The notes beneath the pieces were generated by a model. It was not told where the DNA came from. It searched no databases and saw nothing but the letters and a program-made list of their open reading frames with translations. Shown piece by piece: positions 1 through 8,373 of a stretch of DNA of 33,615 bases. Position numbers and translations under genes: made by a program. The DNA is from Mariniblastus sp. (GTDB lineage Bacteria; Planctomycetota; Planctomycetia; Pirellulales; Pirellulaceae). The stretch covers positions 1 through 33,615 of the forward strand of contig WTFU01000016.1 in assembly GCA_011523945.1 (NCBI GenBank), read 5' to 3'. Position 1 is the stretch's first letter. Every line of letters begins with the position of its first letter.

Positions 1-1
1 G

Positions 2-571
2 GCGGATTCGCAAGGGCAGGCTGATTTTTTTTGGTCAATTGATCAAGCGTTGCGTTGTTCCGGCGTTGCTGCGGTTTGGGGGCCGCTGGGGAAAGTGGAC
101 GAGCGTTGGTTTCGGCGTTTTCAATTATCGGCCGAGACCAGTGGCTGCTTGGGAATCTTTGTTCAACCTTTAGGAGTATTGCGTCAGCCCAGTTGGGCGG
201 AAGTCCAGTGGGTGGTCAGTGATGGTGGGCGGCGAAACACGGGGAAGAGGGGTCACCGGGATGGTGTTGAACAATCTCATATTTCAGCCAAGGGAAATAA
301 AAGTGTTGAAGCCCAGCCCAAGAAAGATTTTCGTATTCGGCAAAAGTTGAGGCTGCAGTTAACGCGCTGTCGTGGAACTCAGACTGGAAAATCAATTGAC
401 TTATTAATCGATGCGATTACAGGCAGCGCGAATCGAGTTCAATCGATTGGGAAACGCTGTGGAAGTGAGACTTCCGTATTTTTGGAACAGGCAGAGCGTA
501 GTGAGTTGCCAATTTCCAGTGACTCTTCGTTGTGGACAAATGAACAGCTGGGGAGTGGAACTGGTGCCTGA
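2..571 (+). CDS. imuA: ImuA-like protein, 3' part (5' end outside window)
   Basis: The reading frame is open from the left edge, so only the C-terminal about 189 residues are present. The segment with WSIDQALR, AAVWGPLGK, RRFQLSAE and GCLGIFVQPLG followed by RQPSWAEVQW resembles the end of the RecA/SulA-related ImuA family, and a basic stretch (RIRQKLRLQLTRCRG) follows as in that family. ImuA is an accessory protein of the ImuA-ImuB-DnaE2 mutasome and is thought to support translesion synthesis with ImuB; it has no polymerase activity of its own. The gene is followed directly by imuB and dnaE2, which supports the call. The RecA-like core and any LexA operator would lie upstream of the window. 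The stop codon overlaps the start of imuB by about 32 nt, which suggests translational coupling. The last 60 or so residues are not conserved in any way I recognise. Confidence 0.75.
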   Translation, partial: ADSQGQADFFWSIDQALRCSGVAAVWGPLGKVDERWFRRFQLSAETSGCLGIFVQPLGVLRQPSWAEVQWVVSDGGRRNTGKRGHRDGVEQSHISAKGNKSVEAQPKKDFRIRQKLRLQLTRCRGTQTGKSIDLLIDAITGSANRVQSIGKRCGSETSVFLEQAERSELPISSDSSLWTNEQLGSGTGA

Positions 572-2414
572 AGTTCGATTTTCCCACAGTCAGCGAATTC
601 TCTGCCTTTGGTTTCCCAATTGGCCAATTCAGCGATTGGTTGTAGAGCAAGTGGAGCTTAGAAAGCAACGAATTATATTGTTTCGTCGGGATTCCAGGCG
701 CGGGCGAGTGGTTTCTGCGGCCAGTCCCTTGGCAATCAAGGAGGGGGTGTGTGAGGGGATGCCGGTCTCTGAGGCAAAATCTCTTCTTAATGGTAGCGGT
801 AGATTTACCATTTTTGAGCACGATTTGGAACAGGACGTAAGGGGGCTGGAAACGCTATCCGATTCGTTAGAGGAGTTCAGCCCGGTTGTTGGGTTGGAAG
901 CGATCGATTCACGAGAATTTAAGCGAGGCAGACGACCGAATTCATTGTTTTTGGATGTGACTGGATTGGCTCATTTATTCGGAGATGAGACTCAACTAGC
1001 TCGTCAATTACTTCTGCATTGTGACGGATTGGGGTACCTGCCAAGAATCGCCATTGCGGACACGGTGGGAGAAGCATGGGGTTTGGCGCGGTATGCGGCA
1101 GGGCAGCATTTTTCTGAGACACGCCAGCCATTAGTAATGCCAGTTGCGAAGAAACGCGACGAGATAGCGAACGGATTGATTCGGCAGTTACCAGTTGAGT
1201 CGTTGCGATTAGCTCCGGCCCTCATCGATACATTGTTTCAGTTGGGAATAGAGAATCTTGGGCAGCTTCTGAGGCTTTCACGAGACGAGTTAGCGATGAG
1301 ACTGGGGGACGTCATTCATCGTCGTTTGGATCAGTTTTCGGGGAAAATTGAAGAGCCTATCGTTGCAAGGCGGAAGCCGACTGAGTTTGTTGCAGAACAG
1401 ATATTGGACTATCCCACGAGCCATCGAGAAACCATTGAAGTGGTGGTTGCAAGGTTGGTATGCCGTTTATGTGAACAGTTGAGAGTTGGTCAGCAAGGAG
1501 CTCTGGAATGGTGGGTTCGATTGAAATGTCAGAAGGGAGCGACAATTGAGTTTCGAGTCAATTTGTTTCAGCCTACTGCTGAAACAGCTCAGGTCATGCC
1601 CTTAATCGCAATGCAATTAGAGCAAGCATTAGCGCCGGTAACGCGTCGTTCATCGAAAAAGAAGAGGCCAGTAAAAAAAAACAGATTTCAGGCAGAGAGA
1701 GGATTGAAAAATCAGTCAAAAGAAAAGGGAGCACAGGCAGTTGGTGAATCAGGGGATAGTTCCAGTTTGCGCATACGGGAAAGTGAAGTTTTTCATCGGT
1801 ATACGACAACTTCGGTTCAAGAGGTTGTCGTTAGCGTGAATTCGCATGTTTTATTGGTGCAGGAGCAGCGGCAGTTGTTTGATGAAAACCCCAGACTGGA
1901 TCGTCAGGCATTGTCTCATTTAATCAATCGTCTTGCTAATCGTGTAGGTTCTGAAAATGTTGTCTACCCTGCACTGCTTGCAGGAGCGCAGCCCGAATAC
2001 GCATATCGCTTAAGGCCTCTGGTTGATCCTGGCCGCCAGCATCGACGTAGAAAATCGAAACCGGTTCGTCAGTCACATGTCCAGGCACGTCCGCTTCGAC
2101 TCTTTCGCCCTCCCCTGCCTTTGCGAACGATAAAGGTGGTGAAATCTGAGAGGGACGGAGGGAGTTCAAATCAGTTAAACGTTGGTGATGAATCGATGTT
2201 GTGTGGGGAGGTCCCCCCCGTTTTGTTGCGGGTGAGTGATAACACTGCTTTACGAGTCGCGGATGCCTGGGGGCCTGAGCGAATTGAAACGGGCTGGTGG
2301 CGGGGGTTAACGGTTTGTCGAGATTACTGGCGGATTGAAATCGATACGAAACAGCATTTTTGGGTCTACCGAGATTTAAGATCAAACGCTTGGTTTTTAC
2401 ATGGAGAGTTTTAG
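540..2414 (+). CDS. imuB: ImuB, catalytically dead Y-family polymerase-like protein
   Basis: A 624-residue protein when started at ATG 540; the open frame runs back to 411, but residues before 540 overlap imuA and look unlike the family. The N-terminus (RILCLWFPNWPIQRL) aligns with the Y-family palm, where DinB has HVDMDCFF, so the first catalytic Asp is gone. The second site, normally SLDEAYLDVT, reads RPNSLFLDVTG, so the Asp-Glu pair is also gone. This is the expected state of ImuB, which acts as a scaffold that recruits DnaE2 and the sliding clamp. A QRQLF sequence at residues 443-447 fits the QxxLF beta-clamp-binding pattern. The C-terminus (GPERIETGWW, DYWRIE, YRDLRSNAWFLHGEF) is the typical ImuB ending. 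Two basic low-complexity linkers lie near residues 365-400 and 510-540. The gene sits between imuA and dnaE2, 55 nt before dnaE2. Confidence 0.9.
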   Translation: MNSWGVELVPEVRFSHSQRILCLWFPNWPIQRLVVEQVELRKQRIILFRRDSRRGRVVSAASPLAIKEGVCEGMPVSEAKSLLNGSGRFTIFEHDLEQDVRGLETLSDSLEEFSPVVGLEAIDSREFKRGRRPNSLFLDVTGLAHLFGDETQLARQLLLHCDGLGYLPRIAIADTVGEAWGLARYAAGQHFSETRQPLVMPVAKKRDEIANGLIRQLPVESLRLAPALIDTLFQLGIENLGQLLRLSRDELAMRLGDVIHRRLDQFSGKIEEPIVARRKPTEFVAEQILDYPTSHRETIEVVVARLVCRLCEQLRVGQQGALEWWVRLKCQKGATIEFRVNLFQPTAETAQVMPLIAMQLEQALAPVTRRSSKKKRPVKKNRFQAERGLKNQSKEKGAQAVGESGDSSSLRIRESEVFHRYTTTSVQEVVVSVNSHVLLVQEQRQLFDENPRLDRQALSHLINRLANRVGSENVVYPALLAGAQPEYAYRLRPLVDPGRQHRRRKSKPVRQSHVQARPLRLFRPPLPLRTIKVVKSERDGGSSNQLNVGDESMLCGEVPPVLLRVSDNTALRVADAWGPERIETGWWRGLTVCRDYWRIEIDTKQHFWVYRDLRSNAWFLHGEF

Positions 2415-2469
2415 CGGGAAAATTTTTTAGTTGTTTATTCACTAAGGGGCAGAGAGACGGAACTGGCAG

Positions 2470-5400
2470 ATGTATTCAGAGCTTCATTGCAAAACAAATT
2501 ATTCTTTTTTGACAGGTGGTTCTCATGCAGACGAATTGGTGAACCGAGCTGTTCAATTAGGCTACCGTGCACTGGCAGTGACTGACGAAAATACACTTGC
2601 TGGAATTGTACGTGCCTTTGGTGCGGTGCGAGAAGCAACGGGAAATCGATCGCCAGGCTGCCCTGTTCGCAGAGACGGCGCTCAGACGCATTCAGGGGGA
2701 AGTGATTGCGAGGAAGTTCCAAAGTTGCAATTGATTATTGGTGCCGAGATTATCCCTAACGATTCCCCGCCGTTGGTTTTATGGGCAACCAATCGTAGAG
2801 GGTACGCCAATCTTTCCCGACTGATTACTGTCGGTCGTCGGCGGGCAAGTAAGGGAGAGTGTTGGTTAACGTTGGCGGACATAGGAGAGTACGCCGACGG
2901 GCTTTTGGGAGGTGTGATTCCTAGTTTTAAAGGTGAGCGTCTGAGGACTGAGCCAATGGATTCATTGCATCCAAGTTACGCCTGGTATCATTGCGAAGGT
3001 AACTCCAGTTGGGCCAAGTCCGAGAGTTTGTTTCTTGAAAAGCTTGGTATTTACAAAGAGATTTTTGGCGACCGTGTTTATTTGTTGGCGTCGCTATATC
3101 GGGGCGTTGATGACCGCTGGCGGAGTGAGCAGCTTAAACAGCTTTCAGTAAATTCAGGTTTGTCATTGGTCGCAGCAGGAGATGTCCTGTATCACTCGCC
3201 AGCGAGATTGCCTTTGCATGATACGCTTACGGCGATCAAGCATTGCACGACGGTAGCTTCGGCGGGAGATCTTGTTCTTCCCAATGCCCAGCGTTATTTG
3301 CAGACGGAGCGTGATCGTTGCCAAGCATTTAACAACATCCCCGGAGCCTTGGAACGAATAAACGAGGTCGTTGATCGCTGTGATTTTTGTCTCAGTGCAC
3401 TGCGGTATGAATATCCTGAAGAGCTGTCGCCTGACGGTCGACCGCCAATTGAGTATTTGACGCAATTGACGAGGGCAGGAGCTAGTGAACGCTATCCGGA
3501 AGGGGTGCCTCGCCGGGTTGAGAAGCAAATCGACCACGAATTAAAGTTAATCGATGAGCTTAAATATGAAGCCTATTTTTTAACTGTTTGGGATTTGGTT
3601 CGGTTTGCCCGAGGGCGTGGGATTTTGTGTCAGGGGCGAGGTTCAGCAGCAAATTCAGCGGTTTGTTTCTGTTTGGGGGTAACGGCAGTCGATCCAGAAA
3701 CGACCGAGCTGTTGTTTGAGCGATTCATCAGTAAGGAGAGAGATGAAGCACCCGACATCGATATTGATTTTGAGCATGAACGTCGAGAGGAGGTGCTGCA
3801 GTATCTATATCAAAAATATGGTCGAGAGCGTGCTGGGCTGGCGGCAACGGTCGTGACTTACCGGATGCGAAGTGCGATCCGTGACGTAGGTAAGGCTTTG
3901 GGGTTATCTCTCGATCGCGTCGATGCATTGGCTAAGTACGTAGAAGGCAGTCGTTCAAAAGTTGATTTGTCTAAGAAAATGCAAGATGTTGGAATGGATC
4001 CCGAGTCTGAAATTGGCGTTCGTTTGATCTATCTTGTAAACGAGCTTCTTGGGTTTCCGCGTCACCTTTCGCAGCACGTTGGTGGGATGGTGATCACGCA
4101 AGGACGATTGGACGAAATGGTTCCAATTGAAAATGCTTCCATGGATGGGCGAACGGTGATTCAATGGGACAAGGACGATCTCGAAGAGTTGGGGATCTTA
4201 AAAGTAGACTGCCTTTGCCTAGGAATGTTGTCAGCGATTCGGAAGTGTTTTCATCTTGTCGAACAGCACTGGGGTCGGCATTGCACACTGGCAAATGTTC
4301 CTCAAGAGGATCCGCGTGTCTACGATATGATTTGCGCAGCTGATACGGTTGGTGTTTTTCAGATAGAGAGCCGTGGGCAAATGAGTATGTTGCCGAGGCT
4401 CAAGCCCCGTTGCTGGTACGATTTGGTGATCGAAGTAGCGATTGTCCGTCCCGGACCAATTCAAGGGAACATGGTTCATCCGTATCTGCGGCGACGTAGT
4501 GGTAATGAACCAGTGGTGTACCCTACACCAGAGATTAAAGCTGTTTTAGAGCGCACGTTGGGGGTGCCAATTTTTCAGGAACAGGCGATGAAGCTGGCGG
4601 TAGTTGCCGCTGGTTTTACCCCCGGAGAGGCGGACCAGCTGCGAAGAGCGATGGGAAAGTGGCGCAAGACCGGGATTATTCAACAGTTTCACGACAAGCT
4701 CATGCAGGGAATGGCGGAGCGTGGATTGACCGCAGAATTTGCTGAGCAGGTGTTCCGTCAGATAAGTGGGTTTGGTGAATATGGATTTCCTGAATCGCAT
4801 GCAGCGAGTTTTGCGAAATTAGTTTACGTATCGGCATGGCTGAAGTACTACTATCCGGCAGCATTTTGTGCGGCCATCATTAATAGTTTTCCAATGGGTT
4901 TTTATGCGCCGGCACAACTGGTTGCTGATGCCCGAAAGCACGGTGTGGAGGTGCTGCCAGTCGACGTTAATCATAGCGATTGGGATTGTACACTCGAAAC
5001 GAATCAACGGTGCCTGCGTCTGGGGATGAGGATGATCAGTGGGCTGCGGTCGACCGTTGCTGAAAAGATAATGGAAATGCGTCAGGCGGGGGCTTACGAA
5101 AGTGTTTCTGAATTCACACGGCGGACTGGTTTTGGCCAGGCGATCATCGCCCACTTAAGTCGAGCAGATGCTTTTGGCTCGCTTAATCAAGATCGCCGCT
5201 CAGCACTGTGGCAGGCTTTAGGGCAGGAGAAGAAACCCAAAAAACAACCGTTGTTTGCTCGGCTTGAGACGCAAGACGATCCAACGTTCGCTCTTCCGGA
5301 GCTCGAGCTCAATGATCAAGTAGCAGCAGATTACCAAACGATTGGGCTTTCCTTAAAAGCACACCCAATGTCGTTTCAACGGGAGATGCTAAATGAGCTT

Positions 5401-5724
5401 CGCGTTACTGAGTGTCGAGAGCTGGAGAAGACGGAGGACAATCGGCATTTAAGAGTCGCAGGTTTAGTAATCATTCGGCAAAGGCCAGCAACGGCGAATG
5501 GAATTACTTTCGTGACTTTGGAAGACGAAACTGGGAATGCTAACTTAATTGTAAAGCGTCCCGTTTGGCAGCGATATTTTAAAGTTGCTTCGCAAAGTTC
5601 AGCGTGGATCGCTCATGGAAAGCTAGAGAGGAAGAAAGGAGTCACGCACGTTATCGTTAATCGGCTTGAGGATATGTCGAGCCGGTTGTCGGAGCTGAAG
5701 ATCCAGCCGAGAGATTTTCGATAA
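2470..5724 (+). CDS. dnaE2: Error-prone DNA polymerase III alpha subunit DnaE2
   Basis: A 1084-residue C-family polymerase, close to the usual DnaE2 length. It performs mutagenic translesion synthesis together with ImuA and ImuB. The N-terminal PHP domain starts at once (YSELHCKTNYSFL, then ALAVTDENTLAG), which fixes the start at ATG 2470. The polymerase active site PDIDIDFEHERRE places catalytic Asp at 429 and 431, and KVDCLCLGML gives the third Asp at 580, so the enzyme should be active. Further matches are the fingers region (FQEQAMKLA, MGKWRK), a helix-hairpin-helix region around residue 860-900, and a C-terminal OB fold (residues about 990-1060, LRVAGLVIIRQRP, FVTLEDETGNANLIV). An unusual stretch of about 25 residues interrupts the PHP domain near residues 58-84. 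There is no obvious local promoter; co-transcription with imuA and imuB is likely. Confidence 0.96.
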   Translation: MYSELHCKTNYSFLTGGSHADELVNRAVQLGYRALAVTDENTLAGIVRAFGAVREATGNRSPGCPVRRDGAQTHSGGSDCEEVPKLQLIIGAEIIPNDSPPLVLWATNRRGYANLSRLITVGRRRASKGECWLTLADIGEYADGLLGGVIPSFKGERLRTEPMDSLHPSYAWYHCEGNSSWAKSESLFLEKLGIYKEIFGDRVYLLASLYRGVDDRWRSEQLKQLSVNSGLSLVAAGDVLYHSPARLPLHDTLTAIKHCTTVASAGDLVLPNAQRYLQTERDRCQAFNNIPGALERINEVVDRCDFCLSALRYEYPEELSPDGRPPIEYLTQLTRAGASERYPEGVPRRVEKQIDHELKLIDELKYEAYFLTVWDLVRFARGRGILCQGRGSAANSAVCFCLGVTAVDPETTELLFERFISKERDEAPDIDIDFEHERREEVLQYLYQKYGRERAGLAATVVTYRMRSAIRDVGKALGLSLDRVDALAKYVEGSRSKVDLSKKMQDVGMDPESEIGVRLIYLVNELLGFPRHLSQHVGGMVITQGRLDEMVPIENASMDGRTVIQWDKDDLEELGILKVDCLCLGMLSAIRKCFHLVEQHWGRHCTLANVPQEDPRVYDMICAADTVGVFQIESRGQMSMLPRLKPRCWYDLVIEVAIVRPGPIQGNMVHPYLRRRSGNEPVVYPTPEIKAVLERTLGVPIFQEQAMKLAVVAAGFTPGEADQLRRAMGKWRKTGIIQQFHDKLMQGMAERGLTAEFAEQVFRQISGFGEYGFPESHAASFAKLVYVSAWLKYYYPAAFCAAIINSFPMGFYAPAQLVADARKHGVEVLPVDVNHSDWDCTLETNQRCLRLGMRMISGLRSTVAEKIMEMRQAGAYESVSEFTRRTGFGQAIIAHLSRADAFGSLNQDRRSALWQALGQEKKPKKQPLFARLETQDDPTFALPELELNDQVAADYQTIGLSLKAHPMSFQREMLNELRVTECRELEKTEDNRHLRVAGLVIIRQRPATANGITFVTLEDETGNANLIVKRPVWQRYFKVASQSSAWIAHGKLERKKGVTHVIVNRLEDMSSRLSELKIQPRDFR

Positions 5725-5753
5725 TCAGCAAGACGTGCTGGAATTAAGCTGGA

Positions 5754-5791
5754 TGCGAATCCACTCATTGCTTGCGAATCCATTCATTGTT
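5754..5791. repeat. 19-bp tandem duplication, two copies
   Basis: Two adjacent 19-nt units, TGCGAATCCACTCATTGCT and TGCGAATCCATTCATTGTT, match at 17 of 19 positions. They lie in the gap between dnaE2 and the convergent ydcF-like gene. No function is evident; simple replication slippage would explain it. Confidence 0.7.
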
Positions 5792-5899
5792 TGATTCCAA
5801 TAACCGTTTGTTTCGATCTTAGTTGCTGGAGCTGTTGTTCAGCTCAGTTAGTCCAAACAGCGTGCGTTACCGTCTGCTCTTGAAATTTTTTGCTTCGCT

Positions 5900-6790
5900 T
5901 TATCGTTTGACGAGCGCGGCTAGGTATTCTTTAACGACTCGGCCTGTGGTTGCCAGGTTGTCTCCACTGGGAACGACCCAATGTGGGCTGGCGTTGACGG
6001 GGCCGGAAATGAAATTAGCGGGAATGGGTTCGAGATTAAGCCCGTGAGAATTGGCAAGTCGTAGCGCTCGTTTGAGATGCCAGGCGGAGGTGATTAACCC
6101 GATTCTAGGTTGTGGTGTGTTGATATGATCTGGAATCCACGTTTTGAGGCTGTTCATTTCCTGAGAGGTATTTTCTCCCTCTAACAGAATAACGGCGTTT
6201 GCAGGAATACCGAGCTCGATAAGGATAAGTCTGGCTTCTTCACGAGGGTGAAGATCTTCCGGCGTTGCTCGAAATGATTGCGAGCCAGTACAGATGATTT
6301 TTTTTACTTGGCCGGAATGGTACAGTCGTGCCGCGGTAGTAACGCGATCTCCAGCTATTTGGAGCTGTGCCCGGTTGTTGTAGGTGGAACTGGTGCCTCC
6401 TCCAAGAACAATAACTGCATCGAAGGAAGGTAATTCAGCAACATTAATATGGGTGAAGGGAGCTTCAAGTGAGTGGGCCAGATAATTGGAAACAAACTTG
6501 TTCCCACCCAGAGTGATTATTAATAGGCAACCAAAAGAGAAGACTCCCAGCATCCACTGCCGAGACGTAAGCAATAAATAGGTCGTGGTAATTAACCCTA
6601 GCCAAATCAAGCCCACTGGCATTGCTAGGCTAGTAAGTGTTTTCTCGAGCATCGTCATGCCAGCGAGTAAAAACAATACCGAAAAGATCAGAATGGTTGC
6701 TAAAAATAGAGCCCCGAATGATTTCCAGTAGAACGCGGGTGAGTAGTCCGGTGCTGGTTGGGAGGAAGGTTTATCTGGCGGTAAATTCAT
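5900..6790 (-). CDS. YdcF/SanA-like (DUF218) membrane protein
   Basis: A 296-residue protein of the YdcF/DUF218 superfamily. After a proline-rich cytoplasmic start there are three likely membrane helices (about residues 25-45, 55-76 and 79-97), then the DUF218 domain (about 124-285). Family hallmarks are DAVIVLGGG near 124-132, RVTTAARLYHSGQVKKIICTG, LGIPANAVILLEGENTSQE, and LITSAWHLKRALRLA. Members such as E. coli SanA, YdcF and ElyC affect envelope integrity and peptidoglycan or lipid-carrier metabolism, and YdcF binds S-adenosylmethionine; which of these applies here cannot be told. The gene is alone on the minus strand, convergent with dnaE2 and divergent from miaE with about 150 nt between start codons. 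The start ATG at 6790 is the only one that includes the first membrane helix with a normal leader. Confidence 0.85.
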   Translation of the reverse strand: MNLPPDKPSSQPAPDYSPAFYWKSFGALFLATILIFSVLFLLAGMTMLEKTLTSLAMPVGLIWLGLITTTYLLLTSRQWMLGVFSFGCLLIITLGGNKFVSNYLAHSLEAPFTHINVAELPSFDAVIVLGGGTSSTYNNRAQLQIAGDRVTTAARLYHSGQVKKIICTGSQSFRATPEDLHPREEARLILIELGIPANAVILLEGENTSQEMNSLKTWIPDHINTPQPRIGLITSAWHLKRALRLANSHGLNLEPIPANFISGPVNASPHWVVPSGDNLATTGRVVKEYLAALVKR

Positions 6791-6938
6791 AGCGGTCTTT
6801 TTTCAAGCTGGAAGATACCGGTGGTGCGACTTTTAGCCGGGTTGGTGGGGCCGCTGGAAATTCAATGTGCTGGGAATTATAACTTGGTTGTTATTTTATT
6901 TAGTCGAGTTTTTTTTACCAGTTAATCTCAGAAATTCC

Positions 6939-7520
6939 ATGTTAAGCCTCCATTCATCGTCATCTGAGCGTTGGTTAAAACAAGTTCAATTAAACCTCGA
7001 CGAAATTTTAATCGATCATGCTCATTGCGAGAAAAAAGCGGCCGGTACGGCCATGAATTTTATTTTTGCTTACGTCGATAACCTAGAGCTCTGTCGGGAA
7101 ATGACTGAAATCGTCAATGAAGAATTAGAGCATTTCCATATGGTCATTGATATTTTGGATCGGCGCCAGATTGAATTTCGGCGGATAAGACCATGTAGTT
7201 ACGGTCGGAAATTGAACGACTTAGTTAGGCGCGGCGAACCGGAACGGGCAATTGACCGAATGCTGGTTGCCTGTTTAATTGAAGCGCGTTCCTGTGAGCG
7301 ATTCGATTTTCTGCGAAAATATATGGATGGAAAGGATCAGGAGCTGTCTGATTTTTATGGTAGTCTGTTTGAATCGGAAGCACGTCATCATACGACCTAT
7401 GTCCGAATGGCTAAGTTTTTTGGGTCCGACGACGAAGTGAAGCGACGGCTGAAAGAGTTGTCGGTGCTGGAGGCTGAGATTATTGAAATTGGTGATGACT
7501 TACCTCGGATGCACAGCTAA
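6939..7520 (+). CDS. miaE: tRNA-(ms2io6A) hydroxylase MiaE
   Basis: A 193-residue diiron monooxygenase that hydroxylates the isopentenyl group of 2-methylthio-N6-isopentenyladenosine at tRNA position 37, using O2. The ferritin-like four-helix ligand set is visible: E31 (HAHCEKKAAG), E62 and H65 (EELEH), E115 (IEARSCERFDF) and E147 and H150 (SEARHH). LIDHAHCEKKAAGTAMNF and RLMVAC-type spacing are typical of the family. An in-frame GTG at 6867 would add 24 hydrophobic residues, but ATG 6939 gives the normal family start, so I prefer it. The gene stands 69 nt before mtnB on the same strand and may be co-transcribed with the methionine-salvage genes. Its substrate's methylthio group comes from SAM through MiaB, but a functional tie to salvage is only inference. 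Confidence 0.9.
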   Translation: MLSLHSSSSERWLKQVQLNLDEILIDHAHCEKKAAGTAMNFIFAYVDNLELCREMTEIVNEELEHFHMVIDILDRRQIEFRRIRPCSYGRKLNDLVRRGEPERAIDRMLVACLIEARSCERFDFLRKYMDGKDQELSDFYGSLFESEARHHTTYVRMAKFFGSDDEVKRRLKELSVLEAEIIEIGDDLPRMHS

Positions 7521-7531
7521 ATAAAGTCGCT

Positions 7532-7552
7532 GTTATCGAATGAGTTATCGAA
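7532..7552 (+). promoter_or_regulatory. Direct repeat GTTATCGAA x2 before mtnB
   Basis: The 9-mer GTTATCGAA occurs twice with a 3-nt gap (12-nt period), followed by a further ATCG a few bases on. It lies in the 69-nt miaE-mtnB gap, about 40 nt before the mtnB start. The period of about one helical turn would fit a regulator site, but no known operator is recognised and chance is possible. Confidence 0.25.
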
Positions 7553-7589
7553 ATATCGCTCCTTTAATATTTTAGATTTGATACGAAAT

Positions 7590-8252
7590 ATGTCAGAATT
7601 AATGCCCGAATCGAGTCCGCTCGCTAATCACGAAGTACTTCTGGATCAGTTAATTGAATGCGGGCAACTTTTTCACTCCCGTGGTTGGTCAGTGGGAACC
7701 AGTAGTAATTACAGTGCAGTGCTGAGTAACGATCCGGTTGAGCTGATTGTGACCGCCAGTGGTAAAGACAAAGGGCGACTTGGCCGGTTGGACTTCGTTC
7801 ATATCGGAGCGGATGGAAATCCAATTGAGCCGGGTCAACCTAAGTCTTCAGCTGAAACAATGTTGCACGTAGTGCTGGCCGAACAAAATGATATCGGATG
7901 TATCCTTCATACACACAGTGTTTGGGGGACTTTATTGTCGGATCATTTTTTTGAAGACGGTGGCTTTGAAATAGAGGGGTTTGAGATGTTGAAGGGGCTC
8001 GAGGGAATTAAAACCCACGAGCATAACCACTGGTTACCGATTTTTGAGAATACGCAAGATATTCCAGCGCTCGCCGAACTCGTGAGGGAACGGCTTTCTG
8101 ATCCAATGGAACCGATGACGCACGGATTTTTAATTCGAAAGCATGGCCTTTATACGTGGGGGAAAGATGTCTTTTCCGCGAGGCGTCATATCGAAATTTA
8201 CGAGTTTCTGTTCGAATGCATTGCCCGAAAAAGTGGGTTCCCGGTTGTTTGA
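7590..8252 (+). CDS. mtnB: Methylthioribulose-1-phosphate dehydratase MtnB
   Basis: A 220-residue class II aldolase-fold enzyme that dehydrates 5-methylthioribulose-1-phosphate to 2,3-diketo-5-methylthiopentyl-1-phosphate in the methionine salvage pathway. Seen in the sequence: the N-terminal GTSSNYSAVL segment that binds the phosphate, VTASGKDKGRL, the catalytic region CILHTHSVWGTLLS with the two zinc His residues, and the third zinc His in MTHGFLIRKHGLYTWGKDVFSARRHIE. The ending RHIEIYEFLFECI is typical of MtnB. A TTG at 7578 is possible, but ATG 7590 matches the family start better. mtnD and mtnC follow on the same strand, which strengthens the assignment over other class II aldolases such as AraD or FucA. 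Confidence 0.93.
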   Translation: MSELMPESSPLANHEVLLDQLIECGQLFHSRGWSVGTSSNYSAVLSNDPVELIVTASGKDKGRLGRLDFVHIGADGNPIEPGQPKSSAETMLHVVLAEQNDIGCILHTHSVWGTLLSDHFFEDGGFEIEGFEMLKGLEGIKTHEHNHWLPIFENTQDIPALAELVRERLSDPMEPMTHGFLIRKHGLYTWGKDVFSARRHIEIYEFLFECIARKSGFPVV

Positions 8253-8255
8253 TAG

Positions 8256-8284
8256 ATGACGAATCGAGCCCTTTCGGCTAGAAT
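8256..8284 (+). promoter_or_regulatory. Putative sigma-70-type promoter before mtnD
   Basis: ATGACG (8256-8261) and TAGAAT (8279-8284) are separated by 17 nt in the short mtnB-mtnD gap. This would give mtnD its own transcript with a leader of about 80 nt. The -35 box matches the consensus at four of six positions, so it is only suggestive. Confidence 0.35.
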
Positions 8285-8373
8285 ACGACGCGTTAGCTAA
8301 CATGTTCGGCGGGCGCGTGATGCCTGTTGCTGTTGGTGAAATTGATCGAGATCTCTTTTTGCGAGGTAAGCCG

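Noticed and set aside
411..539. N-terminal extension of imuB to 411
   Set aside because: The 43 extra residues overlap imuA and do not resemble ImuB; ATG 540 is the family start.
5726..5740. CAGCA-AGACG-TGCTG hairpin as dnaE2 terminator
   Set aside because: Only a 5-bp stem and no T-run, so no support for termination.
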